A stretch of DNA of 30,480 nucleotides from Chara braunii (GCA_003427395.1 BFEA01000065.1:2349096-2379575); one strand, 5' to 3'. Numbered from the stretch's first letter, positions 19,966-29,571 are shown. Notes: generated from the letters alone by a model not told the origin. Translations and numbers: made by a program.

Positions 19966-22247
19966 CGTGTGAATTTGGCGCGCTCTGTCTAATAGACGCC
20001 AACGCCAATCGAACCGAGAGAGAACGCGGCCCGACTACTCCGCTTAGTACAGGACGTAGAGTCTCTGTTCCGTGGAACCGACAGACCCGCCATCGCCGGC
20101 CTAAGCCTACAGCATTGATCTCTGCCCTCTTCCTTTTCGTCAGGCATTCTGGGACCTGCGGCGTATCGTCCTGTGCCCCTCTCTACAGTCCCGATATTAT
20201 TTTCCAACCTTTTCTTTGCAGAGTTCACACGTGCCGCTGACGATAACTCTGAGACGCAAAGAGACAGGTGTGACAGCTCTCGCCCGCGACGGTAAAGACG
20301 GTAAACAGACTTCCGCATACACTACCGTACTCCACGAGTCCAGCTCCCGGCTCAATATCTCGAACCGCCAAACGTCCGTTCCCATAAATACTATGCCAAA
20401 CCAACGTTCCCCCTGATCCAGACTAATCTTGGCATCGAAGAAGATGAGCGAGCGCGGGCTAATGACAGCCGAGAACGACGACCCGAGAGAACGGGAGGCA
20501 GATTTGAGACGAGCCGTCCCGCCTATACGGCTGCATCTCGGTGCTGCGTCCTTCGCACGCAAATCTTCGCCCGCCGCTTGGGGCGAGGTCGGTTCTAGTC
20601 AGAGAAAGGCGCGAGCCGACTCGGAAGCGCAACAGCGTGTCCAGCCCGCCCACCCATCAAGCCGCACTCCTTCTCGCTCATCTTGGTGATGCAATTGTGC
20701 TGTCCAGATCTTCTTTATCAGATCGCCATCTGCGATCAGAGATCTCATCTGCGATGGCCAGAGTAGCAGCCAGGCTTCGAACTTCGGGATGGCCGCTTTG
20801 TTGGCACTGAAACCGCCATTCTGCTTATGGGACCAGCCTACGTAGTTCGGCAGCTGGACTCCGGCATTGCTTTTCGTTCCTTCCTCGTTCTCGTTTCCCC
20901 GGCGAATCGCCGGACCCTGGGGCCCAAGCAGCATGAGTGTGCTCCCAATAGTTAGAACTCAGGGGACGCCGAGGAACTGTCCAATCCAACAATCGGCTAC
21001 CACCGTATCTGGCGCTTGGGTCTCATTTCCTCCGCGGAGCTCAACGCCTCGGGCCAACGCTACCATGGAGACGTTTCCCTGCAGAAGTCAGGCGTTGGGT
21101 CCGACGTGGCATTCGTCGTCTGTCTTCTGTTTTCAAAACAAGGCCCCCTTTGTCCCTCGCCCGTTGTCCCTCGGGACAATGGAACGGTACACAGAAGAGT
21201 AGCATGGCCCCTGCGCGAGGATGCCACGCACAAATCGAGAAATGGTTCACGTTTTCAGAAGGCAGGTGCTGTTTAGTCCGAACAAGCAGGGTGGTTCAAC
21301 AAGCATAGGCGGTTCGCAGCCGTTAGTGCTAATCACTGGTTGAAATCCTCGCACTCGCCCTCTCGAGCACAAAACGAAAGAGGGCTCATTGCCCTCATGC
21401 CGCTGTACCCTGGTGCTGATCCTACACCCTGGTCGTCTGGAACTTCAGGTTCAGTCTGAGGCGCCATTCCACAGGGCGGTCTCCAAAGGGGGGAGGCGAT
21501 TGAGTGACGTTTGAGTGACTCCCATGGATATCTGGGTGATCGTGTGGACCGACATTAGAGGGAGGAAAAGCAAGGCCCTACCAGTACCCTGGTATAACTG
21601 GTGACGTGCCTGCAAAAGTCTGACAGAAGCAAGAGACCATTCCTCAGGACGTTTGAAAACGCCCTTAGGAATAGGCTTCCAAGGACCTTTGCAAACGTGC
21701 TTCGGGATAGATTTCTTGCACTTTGCTGAGAGTACAGTGGCATGCCCCAGTCAGTTCCAGTGAAGGCAGTCTATTCTCTCAGGTGAGTGCAATCAATGCT
21801 GCTCTTCTTTTTTTTTGGTCCCCTGTCTTTTCAACCGTTTCCCAGCCAATTTTCTAGGACGACTGTGCATGCAGCCATGTCGTGCAGGATGTACCGGGGT
21901 GCCGTTTCGCTGGAAATCCATCCATCCGGGAAAACGGGTCACATGCAAAGCCGGATTTGCACGTATGGTTTTACAGCAAAACAGCACCCTGGTACGTTGT
22001 GACGCCCAACCTCACGCCCAGCGCAACTTCCTGATCGGAGTGGGATGGGGGCCCGGAAGTGCGAAAAAGGGGTGTGCCAAGGATTTTAGGATAGTGGGGG
22101 TGGAGTTCCAGGTCAGAACTGAAATCTCCTGTGGCAAGCCTTAGGGGCAGTTATGCAAGATAGCAAGCGCGAACCGCGTCCGACTTTGATGCCTTGGGGG
22201 ATGTCATCGCCATCCCCGCGAGTTTCGTTGTCGAGGCCGGTGTCAGA
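19963..22247. other. GC-richer stretch with unassigned open frames
   Basis: Several frames overlap on both strands. The minus-strand ones at 20197-20562 (with FDAKISLDQGERWFGIVFMG) and 20599-20934 (with VQLPNYVGWSHKQNGGF) have natural-looking amino acid composition and could be exons, but I recognise no family and see no decisive splice sites. They lie upstream of the LRR exon on the same strand. A diverged duplication of about 36 bp (GGACxTTTGxAAACG) lies at 21645-21715, and a perfect 7-bp hairpin CCGGCGA-a-TCGCCGG at 20899-20913. Confidence 0.35.
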
Positions 22248-22273
22248 CCAAATACCCTTACAAGGGTATTTGG
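22248..22273. repeat. Perfect palindrome, 12-bp arms
   Basis: CCAAATACCCTT, spacer AC, AAGGGTATTTGG. It could act as a hairpin or a dimer-binding site, or be a short foldback. Confidence 0.95.
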
Positions 22274-22479
22274 CCATGTTTTTACTATCGACACGTCGAT
22301 TGCATCGACCACCATGACGGAGCCGGACTGGAATGGAAAGGCTGTGCACGCTTTAGCGTGACACTCGAAAACCAGTCCCTCGGCCGACGAGGCTGGGGTG
22401 GATCGGTGAGAAAATTTCATTTAGCATGCGTGCACGTTGTTATGACGCGCGCTATAATGATTAGGATCCGCAGCAATAC

Positions 22480-22503
22480 CCCTCGACCGAAAGCGGTTGA
22501 GGG
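22480..22503. repeat. Hairpin with AAAG loop
   Basis: CCCTCGACCG-aaag-CGGTTGAGGG: a 10-bp stem with one G-T pair and a 4-base loop. No T-run follows, so it is not a simple terminator. Confidence 0.85.
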
Positions 22504-22545
22504 ATCAATAGGCTGATGTTATGATAAGTAGATCTACGAGGCACG

Positions 22546-22567
22546 CTGAGACCTGGGTTGGTCTCAG
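22546..22567. repeat. Hairpin, perfect 8-bp stem
   Basis: CTGAGACC-tgggtt-GGTCTCAG, 43 bases after the previous hairpin's end. Confidence 0.9.
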
Positions 22568-22639
22568 TTTACCTACTCGGCCTCGACTACGTGGCATATC
22601 TACCTCTACTTGGTGTGGTACCGGCCCACCTGTCGCTTG

Positions 22640-22790
22640 AGTATCTTCCGCGGCTCTTACCTGTCGCGGGCCTCTTTGCTGACACTTGAGTGTTTACCCC
22701 GCCGCGACCCTCGATGTCGCAGCCACGGCTAAGTACAGGCCCTTCGGGCCTTCCGATGAAACACGTGCCCTTGCGGGACACGTACGCGCT
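22640..22790. other. Cluster of further short hairpins
   Basis: Successive small stems are visible: ACACT-tg-AGTGT (about 22682), GCGAC-cctcgat-GTCGC (about 22703), GGCCC-ttc-GGGCC (about 22737) and ACGTGCCC-ttgc-GGG-a-CACGT (about 22762). This density of self-complementary words is not matched elsewhere in the window outside the two inverted-repeat elements. Confidence 0.6.
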
Positions 22791-22930
22791 CAAGGCGACA
22801 GACATTCAGATGGGCACACGGACCAGCAAGCGTGCACGCACGCACAAACTCAGAAATAGGCACGGACCATTAGGTGGGCGGAGCCTTAATCCTCTATATT
22901 TACCTGAGCTGCCCCTTTCTTAACAAGAGT

Positions 22931-23014
22931 AGGAGCTAGCTCAGTAGGTTTGGGGCTAGACTATCAGGCGACATACTCGGGGATTGAATCTGCTCGGCCC
23001 CTGAGCTAGCTCCT
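22931..23014. repeat. Perfect 14-bp inverted repeats, 84-bp hairpin with tRNA-like boxes
   Basis: AGGAGCTAGCTCAG (22931-22944) is exactly inverted at 23001-23014. Reading plus, an A box TAGCTCAGTAGG (22937-22948) and a degenerate B-box-like GGATTGAATCT (22981-22991, 8 of 11) have starts 44 bases apart, the canonical tRNA spacing. The T arm pairs poorly and the acceptor does not close as in a tRNA. Either a tRNA relic later fixed in a hairpin, or an unrelated foldback with a chance A box. Confidence 0.5.
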
Positions 23015-23053
23015 TTTGGCAAGGAGCTTAGTCACTCTTTACCCTACACTGAG

Positions 23054-23094
23054 AAGGTCGGGACTCGAACCCGCGACCTACGGATTAGGAGATA
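23054..23094 (-). other. 3' half of a tRNA-like sequence (Arg-CCT-like)
   Basis: On the minus strand: a 7-base loop CTCCTAA (T33, anticodon CCT, A37 A38), the variable loop AGGTC, then T arm GCGGG-TTCGAGT-CCCGA with four of five pairs. The B box GGTTCGAGTCC is perfect (23071-23061). The anticodon stem is mismatched, and no A box is found at the expected distance, so this is half a tRNA, probably a retroposed relic or SINE piece. Confidence 0.5.
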
Positions 23095-23113
23095 GTTATT
23101 GTTAGTAGGATTA

Positions 23114-23540
23114 GTTGGATTTGAGCCTCTGCTGTAACGTGGCCTGCCACTTGGCAGACTAAGAATGTTATTAGTTAGATTCTATAGTTTTCTTTTATTT
23201 TTTATTAGTTATAATTAGATTCTTCTTTTTAGTTACTTTTATTTATTTATTTATTTATTTTGTTTTGGGTTGTCTTTTCTTCCTTTCTCGTACCTCACGA
23301 GATTCATCCGCTTCGATGAATCCGCAGCAAAATCATGGGAAAGTTCATTCTCATCGTGGCCATGGGTACGGGGCTTCAAGCTCGGCCCGCTCGGTACTAT
23401 CCCACGCCTCGAGAAGGCTGGATCGCGAGACGGGGAGCTCGCCACCTCGGAGTCTAGACTGAGGAAGAACTCCGAGCGGAGCCGAGGTGGAGAGGCCACG
23501 CGAGAGAGGAATGCTGGCAGTAAGACGGGGGCGACGAGAA
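23114..23540. other. Intergenic stretch
   Basis: AT-rich with a (TTTA)n run at about 23238-23260; no gene is recognised. Confidence 0.4.
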
Positions 23541-23650
23541 GAAGAAAAAGAAGAAGAAGAAGAAGCGGTGAGCGTGGGAGAAAGAGTGCGCGGAGAAGAA
23601 GAGGCAGCAGCGCAAGCGAGGAGCGCTGGCAGTCAGACAAGCGCGGCGAC

Positions 23651-23746
23651 AAGAAGAAGAAGAAGAAGAAGAAGAAGAAGAAGAAGAAGAAGAAGAAGAA
23701 GAAGAAAAAAGAAGAAGAAGAAGGAGAAGAAGAAGAAGAAGAGAGA
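23651..23746 (+). repeat. (AAG)n homopurine tract
   Basis: 96 purines in a row on plus, mostly AAG/GAA triplets, preceded from about 23540 by a looser GAA-rich stretch. Frames through it give Lys/Arg- or Glu-rich artefacts. Confidence 0.95.
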
Positions 23747-23772
23747 TGAGGTGAGGGCGCCTTACCTATCAG

Positions 23773-23810
23773 CCGCCCGACTTGTTGAATCGCGCGCCTA
23801 TGTCTGACGG
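23773..23810. repeat. Dispersed module D, copy 1
   Basis: CCGCCCGACTTGTTG followed by GCGCGCCTxTGTCT. Related copies lie at 27257-27293 and 28799-28840. Confidence 0.65.
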
Positions 23811-24037
23811 CCTCGTGCTAAGGTCACAGTTGGTTGCACACCATGGCGGGGCGTGTGGCACTGTGAGAGAGAAGACGACCACCAACGGCGACGACTGGTG
23901 CAAACGAGGACGACGTGCGGACGACGACGACTGACGATGACGACGACTACGACAAGGACGAAGTGAGAAAGAACAGGTAACTCGCCTACCTCACAACTTA
24001 CTTTCCGAATTAAAACGAATGAACCTACCGCTATATC

Positions 24038-24394
24038 GTGGGTGTATACACTACTGTGTGCGTGTTTTTGGGAGAGTGTGTATGTATGTGTGTGTATGTG
24101 TGTGTATGTGTGTGTGCAAGTGTGGGTGTGTGTGGGTGTGTGACCAATCGCACAGGCTCACCTCACGCTACTCCACCGAGAGGAGGAGCTAAATCGAATG
24201 AATCTCCTACTACAACATGGCAATATACACTGCTACATACACTTTAGCCCGTTTGTCGCGCCTTCGATCCCGGCTCGCCCGCGGGATCACCGTTCGTGAG
24301 TATCCGTGAGTGCGCGCGTGCGCTTGTGTGTGTGTGTGTGTGTGCGTACATGGGTGCGTAGGCATGCGTGCATGCGTGAGAAGTGTGTGTGTGT

Positions 24395-24398
<4 letters not shown>
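24038..24398. repeat. TG-rich simple-sequence region
   Basis: TGTGTATG, GTGTGTGCAAG and CGTGCATG-like repeats occupy 24052-24142 and 24300-24396, separated by a short non-repetitive piece. Confidence 0.7.

Positions 24399-24473
<75 letters not shown>
24399..24473. repeat. (GA)n microsatellite
   Basis: 75 bases of GA, followed immediately by dispersed module E copy 1. Confidence 0.97.
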
Positions 24474-24478
<5 letters not shown>

Positions 24479-24580
24479 CCTCTTCTAAGTCCATCATCTC
24501 TCCTCACCCTCTCGCTACGTGACTTCACTCCGTCTGCAGACTACGGGAAAGAGAGAGATTGGGTGAGATGCGCATCGCCG
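24464..24580. repeat. Dispersed module E, copy 1
   Basis: GAGAGAGAGTTCTTCxTCTTC, AGTCCAxCATC, CCCTCTCG, TGACTT, then ACTACG-GAGAGAG. Co-linear with 25413-25545. Confidence 0.65.
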
Positions 24581-24933
24581 AACAATTAAGTCTCCAACCC
24601 CTGGGGCTGGCATGCATCGATATACGAGCAAAAATTGAATGGATCTTCCGCCAAGGCATGAAAATATGCATACTACACGTGTGTGTGTGTGTGTGGTCTA
24701 CGAGTGATATGCGTGGTTTATTTGCAGGAGTAGAAACGTGTGACCTGAAGGCGGCCTCTCTCTCGTCGTCATGCAGCAGATGACCGCAACAACGTGTGTG
24801 TATATGTGTGTGTGTGCGTGAGAGAGAGAGAGAAAAGGGGGGCGCCGACTGTAGACTCCGAACGGAACTCACCTCCCTGCATGACTATATCGTACGGGGG
24901 GGAAATAGTTAGTATACATTTGTCATCACTTTA

Positions 24934-24934
<1 letters not shown>

Positions 24935-24991
<57 letters not shown>
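24935..24991. repeat. (ATT)n microsatellite
   Basis: 19 uninterrupted ATT units, then a GGTGGTAGTAGCAGTAGTAG run. Confidence 0.97.
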
Positions 24992-25091
24992 GGTGGTAGT
25001 AGCAGTAGTAGTAGTAGTTACTCCTATTAGTATCGTAGTTTGGACCTTCGCAGGAGAAGAAAACGACGCACGCACGACGGAGATAGCGCAC

Positions 25092-25189
25092 GGGGAGAGA
25101 AGGAGAAGAAGGAGAAGGAGAAGAAGGAGGAGGAGAAAGAAGAAAGAGGAGGAGGAGAGAAGAGAAGGAGAGGGAAGGAGGAAAAAGGA
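25092..25189 (+). repeat. Homopurine tract, 98 bases
   Basis: Only A and G on the plus strand (GGAGAAGAAGG-type units) without any pyrimidine. Confidence 0.95.
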
Positions 25190-25333
25190 TTCTTACCTGA
25201 GTCGGCGATGAGACGACGACAACGGCAATGCTGAGTCGCTGACGGTCGGGTGACGACGACAACGGGAGAGAGGAAGAGAGAGATGTGTGTGAGAGAGAGA
25301 GAGAGAGATTGGGCGGAGGCCAGAGGTACTTAC

Positions 25334-25370
25334 CTGTAGCGCCGTTGCTCCATCTTCGTCTTCGAGGTAC
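25334..25370 (-). CDS. Candidate mini-exon on the minus strand, unknown
   Basis: Minus strand shows TACTAAC (a branch-point-like word), then GTGCTGCAG, then 37 bases, then CTACAG|GTAAGTACC, a textbook donor. An alternative reading makes ATGCCGGCG upstream a start (MPARAAGTSKTKMEQRRY). A similar donor-like CTCAG|GTAAGA lies further along the same strand at about 25197. There is no homology I can name, and the surroundings are repetitive, so this may be chance. Confidence 0.2.
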
Positions 25371-25412
25371 CTGCAGCACGCGCCGGCATCCCAGGTTAGT
25401 ACCTGGCTCAAA

Positions 25413-25545
25413 ACGGAGAGAGAGAGTTCTTCTTCTTCCTCCTCTCAGTCCACCATCCTCTTCCCCCCCCCTCTCGACATCTGACTTACTGCACCTGCAC
25501 GACTACGAGAGAAGAGAGACAGGGCTTGGTGACGACGGATCCAGA
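25413..25545. repeat. Dispersed module E, copy 2
   Basis: Partner of 24464-24580; again preceded by a GA run (shorter here). Confidence 0.65.
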
Positions 25546-26100
25546 CTCGACTTTCGGGACTTCAGACATGACAACGAGGGATTATTTGGGATTGATGGGG
25601 AAGACTTGGTGTTGACGACATTCCCATCTCTCTCCCTCCGATCGTCTGATCCCCTCCTCTTCGTCTAAGTATGTCTGAACCTAGCGCCTCTTTCCTATGT
25701 ATAGCGCCAGGCCCTTCACACTTTGTGATGGGCGTGATGTATGGTTGGGCTGCGTTGAAACATTGATTGGGCTAGTTATTGGTATCCTAGCATTCTGCTT
25801 CGCTATCTTGTACTACGTGAAAGAGGTCAGTCCTGGTCAAGTCAGGACTGGTATCTAAATCTTCCACTGTGCTATAAAACACCATTTTTGTAAGTATCGG
25901 AATGCACATTGCAGGTTGAGATTCCACTTGCACTGCATTGTCCATTTAGTCTTTTTCGTCACATTGCAGATCCTCGGTTATTATGTACATCGCCACCTGG
26001 GTATGTAATAGAAAAGGGATCGGAGATAAGAAAAGAAGGAGGAAGAGAGAGATAGGAAGGAGAAAATGGAGAACAAGAAGAGGAGGAGAAAAGGGAGAAA
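25546..26100. other. Intergenic stretch
   Basis: No gene is recognised. It contains a perfect hairpin CAGTCCTG-gtcaagt-CAGGACTG (25828-25850) and a purine-rich stretch from about 26008. Confidence 0.45.
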
Positions 26101-26214
26101 GGACGATGGAGGATGATGATGATGATGGTGAGGACGATGGAGGATGGTGATGATGATGGTGAGGACGATGCATGAGGATGATGATGATGATGTTGATGAT
26201 GTTAATGATGTGAG
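26101..26214. repeat. (GAT)n and GAGGACGATGGAGGATG repeats
   Basis: Trinucleotide GAT runs are mixed with three copies of a GGACGATG-containing unit. Confidence 0.9.
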
Positions 26215-26245
26215 GACACATACCTTGTATTGGCGGTAGTCTGTA

Positions 26246-26325
26246 TGGGCGACAACTTCTAGTACTTCGGGTTGCCGCTGATGTCAACAATTGCATTGTC
26301 TTTTGTAGTCTGTAGTAGTTGTATG
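26246..26325. repeat. Dispersed module F, copy 1
   Basis: GACAACTTCTAGTACTTCGG, GCTGATGTCAACA, GCATTGTC, GTAGTCTG and GTAGTxG. Co-linear with 29250-29340. Confidence 0.6.
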
Positions 26326-26550
26326 GGAGTAGGCTGGGCGATGAGCGCTAAGTGTGAGCGTGAAGGAATTAGACTCTTGTGTTGAGAGGAGAGAGTATGC
26401 TCTCCATGGACGTTGGTTTTCAGTGCTACGAACCTCCATTGGTGTATTATTGGTGCAATGTTACTCTCAGGGCACAATATGACTATCAGTCTTTCAGTGT
26501 GATGGTGTAATCTGGAATTGTCATCCCGCCGTTGCTTATTTTCCTTGCAC

Positions 26551-26626
<76 letters not shown>
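26551..26626. repeat. (ATT)n microsatellite, about 25 units
   Basis: 76 uninterrupted bases; it gives poly-Asn and poly-Ile artefact frames. Confidence 0.98.
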
Positions 26627-27055
26627 CAAGTGCACTGTGGTTCTTAGGGGCACGTGGCATGTGTGTGGGGGGATCGAGGTTGTGAGGGACACGAGAGACA
26701 TACTCGGTACTTGAGACGAACGGCATTGGCCAAGGTCTAATCGTACTTGGGAACCTGCTGACGTCACCACTCGCTGGTCGCCACGTTGTCTGGTTGCTTC
26801 CATGCTGTAGTTGTAGTAATAGGTTGTAGAGTAGATAGGGCGCCTGGCGCCATTCAAAAGGTAGAGCTACATTGGGTTATGCTGTTGGTGTTGCCCGATT
26901 GGGCTTGGACATTGACTCACGATTCTGCTGTATCATTCTCAAGTGAATGGATACTCAGTTCCATTGTGCTATCTGCTCTTGCTTTCACTACTCAGGCTTC
27001 AATGTGATTTTGCGGTTTGGATTTCTGTGCTTCGTCCACATTCATGTCCCTTGCA

Positions 27056-27057
<2 letters not shown>
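26627..27057. other. Spacer between (ATT)n arrays
   Basis: No gene or motif recognised. Confidence 0.4.
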
Positions 27058-27099
<42 letters not shown>

Positions 27100-27127
27100 G
27101 TTGTTGTCAATATTTATTATTATTATT
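27058..27127. repeat. (ATT)n microsatellite with GTT interruption
   Basis: ATT units at 27058-27099, a GTTGTTGTC break, then ATT again to 27127. Confidence 0.95.
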
Positions 27128-27256
27128 GTCGAATTTATTATGATTAATATTATTACTAAAAACGATTTGCTTAGCCCCGCTTTTCCTGCTTACCGTATGA
27201 AAAAACAGTGACAGGCGATGCATCCTCTGAATGACATCGTAAGGCCGAATCCCTCG

Positions 27257-27293
27257 CCCGCCTGACTTGTTGGAACGCGTGCTTGCGCTTGTC
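27257..27293. repeat. Dispersed module D, copy 2
   Basis: CCCGCCTGACTTGTTGGAAC followed by GCGTGCTTGCGCTTGTC. It lies about 130 bp after an (ATT)n array, as copy 3 does. Confidence 0.7.
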
Positions 27294-27369
27294 AGGCTCC
27301 CGATGATGTGGCCTCGGTATGTTAGGCAGTGTGGAGGACCGTGCCTCATCCTCGGTGAGAGAAAAGAGA

Positions 27370-27745
27370 GGGAGACAAACAGGCACGGACATACAAACAA
27401 TCGAACAGACAGGCAGGAACAGACATACGTACATAACTAACAGAGACAAACAAATACAGACACACAGGACAGACAATAACAGACAAACAACATAGACAAG
27501 CAGATGACACACACAAACAGACAATACACACGGACAGACAGAGATGGTCTGAGATAAACAGACAATTGAGACAGACAGGCGGTTTGAAATGAACAGACAA
27601 ACAACAGTCATGCACTGACATACAGATACACGGTCACGGTAGCATGACCCCAATACTGTGACGTACATAGACGCGGTGGCACACACGGACATTGTAACAC
27701 GTATACAGATGATGTGACAGTCATACATACCCAGTAACACACCTA
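27370..27745. repeat. Degenerate ACAGACA-rich tract
   Basis: Irregular repeats of ACAGACA, ACAAACA and ACATAC over about 375 bases. On minus this opens a 189-codon Cys/Val/Ser-rich frame (27171-27740) that is only a by-product of the repeat. Confidence 0.75.
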
Positions 27746-28628
27746 CACAGGTACACGGGAGCGCTGGGCGCCGGATAGAGAGGAGCGACCTTTAAAACTG
27801 CAATGTAGCCTATGGGCTTGTGCATTGGTTCATTACTTCATTTTGGGTATGCTGTTATGCCATCTTCTTGAGAACGATTACTCAGACATCTGTGTGGTTC
27901 CAACACTAGTTTCGGCTTGTCAGCCACACTCATGCACCTACTTTTATCAATGTTTATTAGTTTAAACGGGTATTCACCTGTTAGCAGTAGCGAATGCGGA
28001 TCACAGGGCACGATCCTTGAGTTTTTACCTTACCAGTATACAGTACCTGTGTCGGCCCTGAGAGTCGAATCCGTGACCTGGGTATTCACAAGAGTTTGGT
28101 AGGCTGACATAGGTCTGAGCAACCATAGGCGTTCGATCCAGAGACTTCCAGAAGGACCAGAAGAGGCCTTTAAGCTTCTCCTTACGTTACGCAATAGGCG
28201 AGGGGCAAGTGGTGTGTCCACCTTCTCTTAATCAGCGGTACCCAGTTCCGGTCTCACTTTGCACAGTCAGCAAAGTACCATGAGGGAAGACGAAGCGGGT
28301 ATGAAGGAGAGCTTAGCCGTAGCAGTAGAAGTAGTGACGACCATAGCCGCAACGACTGAGAGTAGGATGGGTGTGTGTATATGCATGCAAAAGTGCGAGT
28401 GGGATTCCCCAGGGTGATCCTAAGATGAGTCTGTGTGAACGGTGGTGTTGGACACAGTGACGAGAGTGAGTAAACAAGTGCTGATGCGCCGTAACCTGTT
28501 GTTGCAAGTATGCATTCGAACTGTGTTCCGGACTTCCACATTTCTGAGCTTTGAGTAGGCGCCAAAACGCCAGTATGAATCTTCATCTGTTGCATGTATG
28601 AGAACTCGAGTCGGAAAGCAAGTTGGTT
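27746..28628. other. Stretch with a tRNA-like element, otherwise unassigned
   Basis: No protein gene is recognised. The tRNA-like element at 28045-28130 is described separately. Confidence 0.4.
28045..28130 (-). mobile_element. tRNA-like sequence, possible SINE head
   Basis: Minus strand: an A-box-like TTGCTCAGACC (28122-28112) and a B box GGATTCGACTC (28072-28062). Between them are a 7-base loop TTGTGAA and the variable-loop word AGGTC at the right places. Box spacing is 50 bases, slightly long. The stems are degenerate, so it is a relic, not a functional tRNA. Confidence 0.4.
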
Positions 28629-28700
28629 GCTATTATTATTATTGTTATTTTATGCTATTATTTTTATTATTATTATTACTAATAAAAATGCTATTATTTA
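28629..28700. repeat. Interrupted (ATT)n microsatellite
   Basis: ATT units broken by GTT, TTT and ACTAATAAAAATG. Confidence 0.85.
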
Positions 28701-28798
28701 GTTTACTCGGCATGCATCCACGACATACTATGTGCAAAGGCGAGGACCTTGTAGGATGTGTAATGCATCCTTCAACAGCTTAGCAAGGATGGTCCGTC

Positions 28799-28840
28799 TC
28801 CGCCCAACTGTTGGAAACGCGCGCTTGTGTCTATCGTGCC
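28799..28840. repeat. Dispersed module D, copy 3
   Basis: CCGCCCAACTGTTGGAAACG followed by CGCGCTTGTGTCTATCGTGCC; shares GGTATGTT downstream with copy 2. Confidence 0.7.
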
Positions 28841-29009
28841 CAGGCTGCGGTATGTTGTACATGGCGAGGAGTCATGTTACGTCGGTGTTCTGCTGCGTCT
28901 AGAGAGTGGGTTGTGGAGGCTATAGTCCTCTACCTTAAGAAATTGTCTGCAACAGGCTCTGATAACGGATGACAGCGGCGACAAGGTAGAAGAAAAACAA
29001 AAAAATGGG

Positions 29010-29195
29010 GAGAGAGAGAGAGAGGGACACATACACAGCGAAAACAGACACTGTGACAGTCAAACACGATAACACAGAGTATGATATATGCAACCACGCA
29101 GGCACGACGAAATATTATGACACACGCACGAACTGTGACATGCGCAGCCGGACGTGGACTGTGAAATGTACAGTGGGACGTAGACCGTGATGAAC
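29010..29195. repeat. Degenerate ACA/GACA-rich tract
   Basis: GAGAGAGAGAGG, then CACATACACAG, AACAGACA and GTGACAGTC words; the counterpart of 27370-27745. Confidence 0.55.
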
Positions 29196-29249
29196 ATAGT
29201 AATACTCGAAGAGAGGCACCTACTTTCGCCTTGTCAAATGTCTACAGGG

Positions 29250-29340
29250 TTGACATCTTCATGTACTTCGGCGATTGCTGCTAACGTAAACAGGGTGCAT
29301 CATTGTCGATTTATAGGCTGCTACTAGATGAGTGGTAGTG
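29250..29340. repeat. Dispersed module F, copy 2
   Basis: GACATCTTCATGTACTTCGG, GCTGCTAACGTAAACA, GCATCATTGTC and GGCTGCTACTAG; partner of 26246-26325. Confidence 0.6.
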
Positions 29341-29525
29341 GTCTGGGTGCTGAGCATGAAGTAGGGGAGGAGACTCAGGATGCAGGCGTTGGGATGGCGA
29401 AAGTATACTCTCATAAGCGGTCAAGATTCAGAACTTGGGTTGTAGTGGGTGGAATACCAATGAATTTCTGTCTCCTGGGCAGTGACAAACTTCTGACCTG
29501 CTGTGAATTTCATCCGAAGTTACCA

Positions 29526-29571
29526 ATGTTATTATTATTATTGTTATTATATTATTATTATTATTATTATT
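29526..29571. repeat. (ATT)n microsatellite
   Basis: ATT units with one GTT and one missing base. Confidence 0.95.

Noticed and set aside
22735-22790. Hammerhead-ribozyme-like CGATGAAAC near paired stems
   Set aside because: The required CTGATGA core and the second GAAA core at a proper distance are absent.
23101-23165. Second tRNA-like sequence with GGCTCAAATCC on minus
   Set aside because: The A-box-like word is only about 29 bases away, too close for a tRNA.
23270-23807. Lys/Arg-rich frame resembling a nuclear protein
   Set aside because: The basic stretch is the (AAG)n homopurine tract; the upstream part has no recognised motif.
26259-26726. 155-codon frame with a poly-Asn run
   Set aside because: Product of the (ATT)n tract on the minus strand; the flanks are repeat module F, with no domain.
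27171-27740. 189-codon Cys/Val-rich minus frame resembling a membrane protein
   Set aside because: It is the translation of the degenerate ACAGACA repeat.
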